A model generated the notes under the pieces. The model was not told the origin of the DNA and did not search any database. It worked only from the letters and a program-made list of their open reading frames with translations. This document shows, piece after piece, positions 57,958 to 64,000 of a stretch of DNA of 64,000 nt. The DNA is from Ascidia mentula (lineage: Eukaryota > Chordata > Ascidiacea > Phlebobranchia > Ascidiidae). A program made the position numbers and the translations under genes. Within the stretch, counting starts at the first letter, position 1. Every line of letters begins with the position of its first letter. Location: the NCBI GenBank assembly GCA_947561715.1, contig OX387200.1, forward strand, positions 1,986,501 through 2,050,500, given 5' to 3'.

Positions 57958-60900
57958 ATGAAATCTTTGTTAGCAACTCTATTTATTACGATTGTATTAA
58001 AGAAGAACATTCCACAAGGTAAAATATACAATTTATTTTGTTTCACTATATGGAATATCGTCGAAGTCATTCTTATTTAGACTTAGATTACCAGATGTAC
58101 GACATGTTTATGAGAATACGTTTTTTAAGTTAATGGTGAAGAAGACAAGTTATCACCAAACCGATCAACGTGGGCAAGTGGCTACACAGGAACACTTTAC
58201 TCAATTACCTACAGTAGTACTTTCTCAAAAACCAGTGCCTGGAAAGTTTATTTGTCAAATGGATTCAATGACACGGCGACATGGATTGTTTATCCTGATA
58301 TGACAGTAGTGCTTACTTCGTTTAATTTATCTATCTACAATACAACATTTACATCAAGTGGGGAATGTGTAACAACTACGTTGGAAGTAAATGCACTTGA
58401 TGAAACCATGAATCAAAGTTACGTTGAAATAAGGTATGGCGAATCCACTATACCAATTCAGCATGGGACAAATGTGTTCGTGCAAGGTAAGACAATATTG
58501 TGTTATTCAATGACAACCATACGTTTTGCATATGCCAACCTGTTAAAATATAATAAATAAATAAAATTGACACGAAGGAAATTTAAATTATTTATTACAT
58601 TGTTTAGACTGCCCGCTTATTCTGGGATATAATCTAAGTGTGAATCTTATATCACCACAACCAACCTATAAAAGTATTGGAAATTTCACATGTGCAAACA
58701 GTGGAAAACTTTTCTACGCTAACGAAAGTAAATTGTTTAATCCTTCCACAAACTGTTTGGCATCTGCTCGGTGGTCGGGGCAGGAAGATTTGCAATGTTG
58801 GTCAGGTCAGTTTTATTGGATTTATACTAACTTCATTTAGAAAATATAAAATAAAGAAAAGGTTTTGTGTATGTATATATTTTTCATTGATGCAGCGCCG
58901 TCAGTTTACTTGACGACAAACTTGACAAATAATGAAGGAGTGGAAGGTTTGTTAGTATCTGCCTCATGCACCTACATGGATGTTCTTCCTGTCGGAGATT
59001 CAAATGTATTCTTTTTTGGAACAAATGGCACCCAAACATCAAAAGTATGCCTTCTGTTTGCGTATACTTTCCTACGAATTGTGAATATTCTTACGACAAA
59101 AATAATTGTTTTTTTGGGTTAAAATGCTTGGGAACTTAAAGACTGTTATCACACATCATGTTTAGGAAGAAAGGTTTTTATTCAATTTAAATCGGAAACA
59201 ATTGAAAGTAGAATTTTTTTGTCAAGCAGTCACTCCATTTACCGAGATCTACAATGATACAGGCATATCGAAACCAATCGTACTCCAAGTTTTTTGTAAG
59301 TATCTTCGAGTCATTTTCGACATTGTGATTGTAATTGCAATATTCAAGTAACATGAATGATCATTAACCACTTTCAACATATTTTTATTTTTGTTTGGTG
59401 TGTCGAATACATATCTTTGGCAAAATTACCGAATGAATCTTTGTAGATCCTCCAGGAGATACTTCAGTTAACGTTGTGAATATCAATCCTTCAATAAAAA
59501 AACTGGGAACAAAATTTTTGCTTAACTCAACTCAGTTAGTTGAACTGTTATGTCGGAGTGATTCAAATCCTACAGCCAACTGCTCTTGGACCTTCAACCA
59601 AACATGTTTTTCCACTACTTGTCAAACCAAGTATAATTTCACACAAAGTGGGACGGTCATGTGTAATGCCAGCAACGAATATGGGAACGCGGAAAACTCG
59701 CCAGTGCAGATCGAAGTAGTTGACGATCAAAGTAAGAAACAAGAAATGTATGAGATATGCATTAACTGTCATGTTTTCTAGGAAAACCTCAAGTTTCAAC
59801 AAGTGCGATTCCAAAAGAAGGAAAACCAATTACATTAACATGTAACATTGCTTACCAAATTGAATTGAGCACGACGATAAAGTGGTTCACTCCGACTTCA
59901 ACTGTCAATGACGCTCAAATAATGATTGCTAACTTATCAAGATCAGACTCAGGAATATATGTTTGTGAAACAAAAGATGATTTTGGATCGTATTTCCAGC
60001 ATTTTGATTTGGAGGTGTTTTGTGAGTAACCATTTCTAAAATGTGGTTTGGGGCGGTTTTCTACATTTCCTTGATGTTTGTGATGTGTAGACGCTCCTGA
60101 AGCAATATCTGATGCGAATATTTATTGTTCGTGGAATGAAGTGGGTAGTCACAGTTGCAGTTTTAACTTCACTTCAAATCCGACAACCGATAATTTTACA
60201 TTGTATAACAATGGTACGTATAGATACATATGATAAAAGTTTATTACTTTCAAGTAATTTTCCAGGAAAGAAGATATCATGCGACAAATGCTACTTTACC
60301 AACATAAGTAATGCGGAAACATTTTTTTTATTATTAAAGGTAAAAACAATGATGTAATGTTGGTGGGATACAATGTTGAACAAGTACGGAATATATTGTG
60401 TTTTGACTAGCTTTCAGTCAGGTGTTTAGGGCAATATGATTATGTTTTGGAACATGTGATCGATCGAAATGTTATTTTCTGTAGTCAACAGGCAAAACAG
60501 AGGCGTACACGTTAAATATTTGGTCAAACGAATTTGAAGATGAAACACTGGAAGCAAAGTTTCAGGTTGCGATTGATGACGAAAGTGGAGCTAACAACAC
60601 GCAAGCAATAATCATTGCTGTCTGTGTTTCTGTCAGTGCTGTCATTATTTTGGGATTGTTTGCTGCATATGTTTTACACAGAAGAAAGCAAATCAAAGAA
60701 AACGGTAATTTCTTTTTTTATTTACTGAGAATAATGTTATGCTTATGAAATTGTTGTTGGGACACGTTTGTAAATTTTTGTCAGAAAATCAACAGGACAC
60801 AATCTACGTGAATTACGCTACCAGGCTTTAAACGCAGCTTCACATTAAGTTGATTTGGTATTTTACATCACGTTTAAATGTCAAAATTATTTCATCACTA

Positions 60901-61744
60901 GCAAAAACAAAAAAGTTAAAATGAAGTGTATTTATTCACATTTTATTTGGAAAAAGTAACAGAAAAGGTGGACGCAGTAAATCCTATTCACGGAGATGGT
61001 GATAACATTGAGGCCTTACCGGATGCTTTCACAATCCCCTTAGCCAACTCACTTAAAAACGGTAAAAAGCAAGAAACAGTGAATGTAAACATATAAAAAT
61101 TTATTTAATTTTGCTTCGTATCTTTGCCAGCAATATTTTTGCAGCAAAACATGTTGATGGTGACAAAAATGGTTTACATATATTTTAGCAACAGTGATAA
61201 CGCTTTATTGTAGAAAAAGAGGAACAACTTAACCCATTGTATATATCATCTGGTACCCAAGACACTTATTCCGAAGTCCAAAAAACAAAGAAACCCAAAT
61301 GTGGTACATTAAAAGAAATTAAACTGATATGTGCCACTTCCTAGTTTTGTTTATTTTGTGATTTAGAAAAAGAAGACAAACTTAACCCTCTTTATGGATC
61401 GTATGAGGACGAGAAAGAAGAGAAGACAAATCCGCTATATGGTTCCAATTACCATACATCCGCATTGCACGGCGAAACATATGCACAAGTTAACAAACAA
61501 AAATTGCCAGAAAACGGTTAATAACCCAAACAATTAGTTTAAATAACTGTTGTGTATTTTTTCTTATAAATCTTTTCGCTTTATTTTCTGGTAGAATTAA
61601 CTTTTAGGCATTTATTACTAAATTACACAGTTTGCTTTTCCAGAAACACCTAAACCAAAGCCGCCTAAGCCACCAATCAAAAAGAAGCCAAATCTACAGA
61701 CAAAACGTATAATCCAAACCACATATTTGATACAAAATGTATGA
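57958..61744 (+). CDS. Gene H: type 1 receptor with long multi-motif signalling tail
   Basis: Fourteen exons close in phase to 758 residues: 57958-58018, 58130-58486, 58608-58805, 58896-59044, 59166-59295, 59447-59731, 59782-60021, 60091-60213, 60266-60339, 60485-60704, 60963-61061, 61214-61303, 61367-61516, 61644-61744. The ectodomain equals F: signal peptide, N-domain, CCP, three Ig, membrane-proximal domain and TM (IIIAVCVSVSAVIILGLFAAYV). The tail has LNPLYISS and TYSEVQKTK in one exon, two more NPLY and TYAQVNKQK in the next, and a proline-rich last exon (PKPKPPKPP). NPxY motifs bind PTB domains, TYxxV resembles ITIM/ITSM-type sites, and PxxP suits SH3 domains. If the donor at 61517 is not used, translation ends four bases later at 61519-61521. 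Exon 60785-60831 is an alternative short end. Confidence 0.85.
60785..60831 (+). CDS. Alternative terminal exon of gene H (short tail)
   Basis: An acceptor (ttttgtcag) in the right phase opens ENQQDTIYVNYATRL followed by TAA. Using it would end the protein right after the TM exon with a YVNY tyrosine and remove the NPLY/TYxxV/proline-rich exons; skipping it gives the long form. Both outcomes are in frame. Confidence 0.6.
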
Positions 61745-64000
61745 GAATACATTTTTTTACACAGATGTCTGAAGGACCGGCAGTGTTCGTGTGCGGCTCG
61801 GTTTTCATACAAATTTCATGTAAGGTCCCTTTGAAGCAGTCGTCACGCTGTCTACGTCAACTACTTTCGTTTTATTGTGTACATTTTTCATTGCACTTGA
61901 AAAACTAAAAGAGCTTAAAAAATACCTATTTCTTATGTGCATGACAAATTTCTGGCAATCTTAGCTATATTACTGGTCTAATTATTGCACATTTCTAAGT
62001 GGTTTAAAGTTTTTCAACTGGTGTATGCACAGCGAATTATATCAACATTACAATGTGTTTTAGTTTGTCGATTATTGTACAAACTACGTAATTTTATTTT
62101 AGTTTATATCCACGTTTAACGTTTTGTAAAGTTAACAAAAAATTTTTTTGTCGTTGGTTATACTTGCGTGAAATATAAACCTTCTATATAAGCAATGGTG
62201 CTATGTGGAACATTTGAATATTGGTACACCCGTGATTGAAGTATGCTGCACCTGTACATGTTAACGTGTAAAGAACGTTTTTAAAATTTTTACAAGAGCT
62301 GGTAAAGCATGCACCACGGAATTTCCCACATGGTGTATCCAGCAAATTTATGTTTTTTCTGAAAAATCAGACTGTTTGGATTAAAAACCTGTTTAGTAAA
62401 TTCTTACAAAAGTCGGTAAAAATTTAAAATGAAAGTAGTGCTCATAAGTAAACACTTTTTTGAGTGTTGCGAGCTCTCAAGTCTCAGCTGTCGTTATCAA
62501 CGAAAAATAAATAAAGACAGACCCGTAAATAACTTTGGGGAAACCTACTAACTTTAGGAGGGGAGGGGTCCGGTTAATGGTAAATTCAGCAAACGTCCCG
62601 TACCTGTTTGCATTGTTTCGAGGCCGGCTTCCACGGCAAACAAAGTCTATCATTGCACAAGCACTGGTCCAATCCGGTTGCCATGCTTTTTCAAAAACTT
62701 TCGTTTTAAAAGTTTACCAAACATTTTATGATACTTCAACTACTTTCATTTTGCTTAAAGTTGTACTATTTAACGGAAGACATTAATAGGGAATCCATAG
62801 GCTATTTGCCCAAATTCCCGTTGCTTTATGGTGTTTAACGGACCCGTAGATTTGTATCTTGCGAACTTGCTAGGACAGTTTAGCGTGACACATGCAAATT
62901 TAATGGGGAACATTTCATGTATCTGTAGACTAAAAATAAGTAGGTGATATCTGGGTTGTGTTGTGGTACGAAGGAATAGTTACAAGTTTTTTAAATAACT
63001 GCTGTACATGTATCAGTGTACTGAGCAAACAAACCTGTCGGGACGCTGAGCAATCAGCACCCTTTGCTAGCTACCAGCAACTTGCCGGTCCTCTTATCTT
63101 GATTACTTCTATCCGCACCAAGAGTCAAGTCTTTCGAAGAAAATTTAAGCTGTTGCAAAGACTTTCGTTTTAAAAGTTTGTCTTCGAATTCGTGACCATC
63201 GGCTATTTCAACAACTTTCATTTTGTGTTAAAAAATTTTTCATTGTCTTTTGTCTTGTTTAACTCCCAACCAGGTCTGGTTGGTTTAATACGTGATGACC
63301 ATATGGAGATAGTTAAGCGTAACCCACCAATTTAAGATATAAACGCTTTTGTTACAATTTATTCTAGCAGCAGTGAATGCTGTTCCATGATCGGCACATA
63401 GAGTATACAAAACGTAAAGAAAATACACTTGTTTTGACATTTTTCACATCATATTTATAACCCAAAGCATGGTAAAATGTCGTTGTAGGTTTGATTGGGT
63501 TGATAAAAAGTGAAATAGTACCGCGTTTCTAAAGTGTATGTTGTGCATGTATTAAACTGTTATGTAAACAAACTTGTCGGAAGGTTGAGCATTCAGCACC
63601 CTTTGCTAGTTACCAGCAACTTACCAGTCCTCTTAGCTTGATTACTTTCTATCCCCACCTAGTGTTAGGTTTGTCAAAGACAATTGTACTACAAAATATG
63701 ATGTTTGTTAGTTCCATTGAATATTAATGTTATGAATTTGACTCTCGCACGTTTGTTTCTCTATTATGTTTACCAGGTTCGTTTAATATATGTGCAATGA
63801 TTTCAAACCGAACTGCTTACTTTGGCAGTGCATCGTGCACACAGTACCATGAACAGATAAAAGATATGTGGCTTTTCTTGTGTATATCTGAAGAAAAGAT
63901 CGTCTAAACAATGTCATACATTAACAAGTGGAAAACTTTCATTTACTTTTGGTAATTATTTTCTTTTCAAATATTTGTTATAGAAGTCGACGTTTAAACA
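61745..64000. other. Downstream of gene H; repeats only
   Basis: Non-coding AT-rich DNA with copies of the 53.9 kb repeat (62468-62715, 63020-63115, 63560-63665). No exon supported. Confidence 0.5.

Noticed and set aside
12177..61744. Direct identification with the known tunicate variable complement-receptor-like gene (vCRL1)
   Set aside because: CCP modules are shared, but the Ig domains and N-domains here cannot be matched to it without a database comparison.
1..64000. CRISPR arrays, rRNA or tRNA genes
   Set aside because: No regularly spaced repeats, rRNA-like blocks or cloverleaf with A/B boxes were recognised by eye; a tRNA scan would be decisive.

Overview
The window looks like AT-rich invertebrate chordate DNA, most likely from a tunicate of the Ciona type. 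This is inferred from compact multi-exon genes, dense decayed repeats, and receptors built from sushi (CCP) and immunoglobulin modules; no organism label was available. I rebuilt the genes exon by exon by matching splice sites, reading phase and paralogue exon lengths. Edges may be off by a few bases.

Layout. 0-2.9 kb: relics of a membrane-receptor 3' end, copied from about 35.4-37.4 kb, and interrupted by short interspersed elements. 2.9-10.1 kb: a 5'-truncated, broken Ty3/gypsy-type retroelement (gag, protease, RT, RNase H, integrase, env-like). 10.1-12.2 kb: non-coding repeats including a Harbinger-like MITE. 12.2-61.8 kb: a cluster of eight reconstructable receptor-type genes, here called A to H, plus fragments. 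A (12.2-16.2, minus) and B (17.1-18.1, plus) are head to head. C (24.6-29.0, plus) starts beside a decayed minus-strand relative, J (22.4-24.5). D (32.8-36.3, plus) is close to C but carries a nonsense codon before its membrane segment. E (38.8-42.0, plus) and G (48.4-51.9, minus) form a second architecture. F (44.1-46.8, minus) and H (58.0-61.7, plus) are close paralogues in inverted orientation, with a shredded third copy at 52.0-52.8. 61.8-64 kb: dispersed repeats only.

Two extracellular architectures share parts. Type 1 (C, F, H) is signal peptide, one-exon N-terminal domain, CCP, three Ig domains, a membrane-proximal Cys-rich domain with some fibronectin III/cytokine-receptor character, TM and tail. 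Type 2 (E, G) repeats a three-exon N-terminal domain (phases 1-0, 0-2, 2-1) followed by CCP-like Cys-rich modules. D and A are hybrids: the three-exon N-terminal domain followed by CCP and Ig. B is a small secreted N-domain plus CCP protein. All shuffled units start and end in phase 1, which allows free exon exchange.

The tails differ sharply. H has three NPLY and two TYxxV motifs and a proline-rich end. C and D have YxNV motifs. F and G have very short tails and E has almost none. This resembles long-tail/short-tail paired immune or allorecognition receptors. That reading is inference, but the paralogy, exon phases, secreted forms and partial copies are visible in the sequence.
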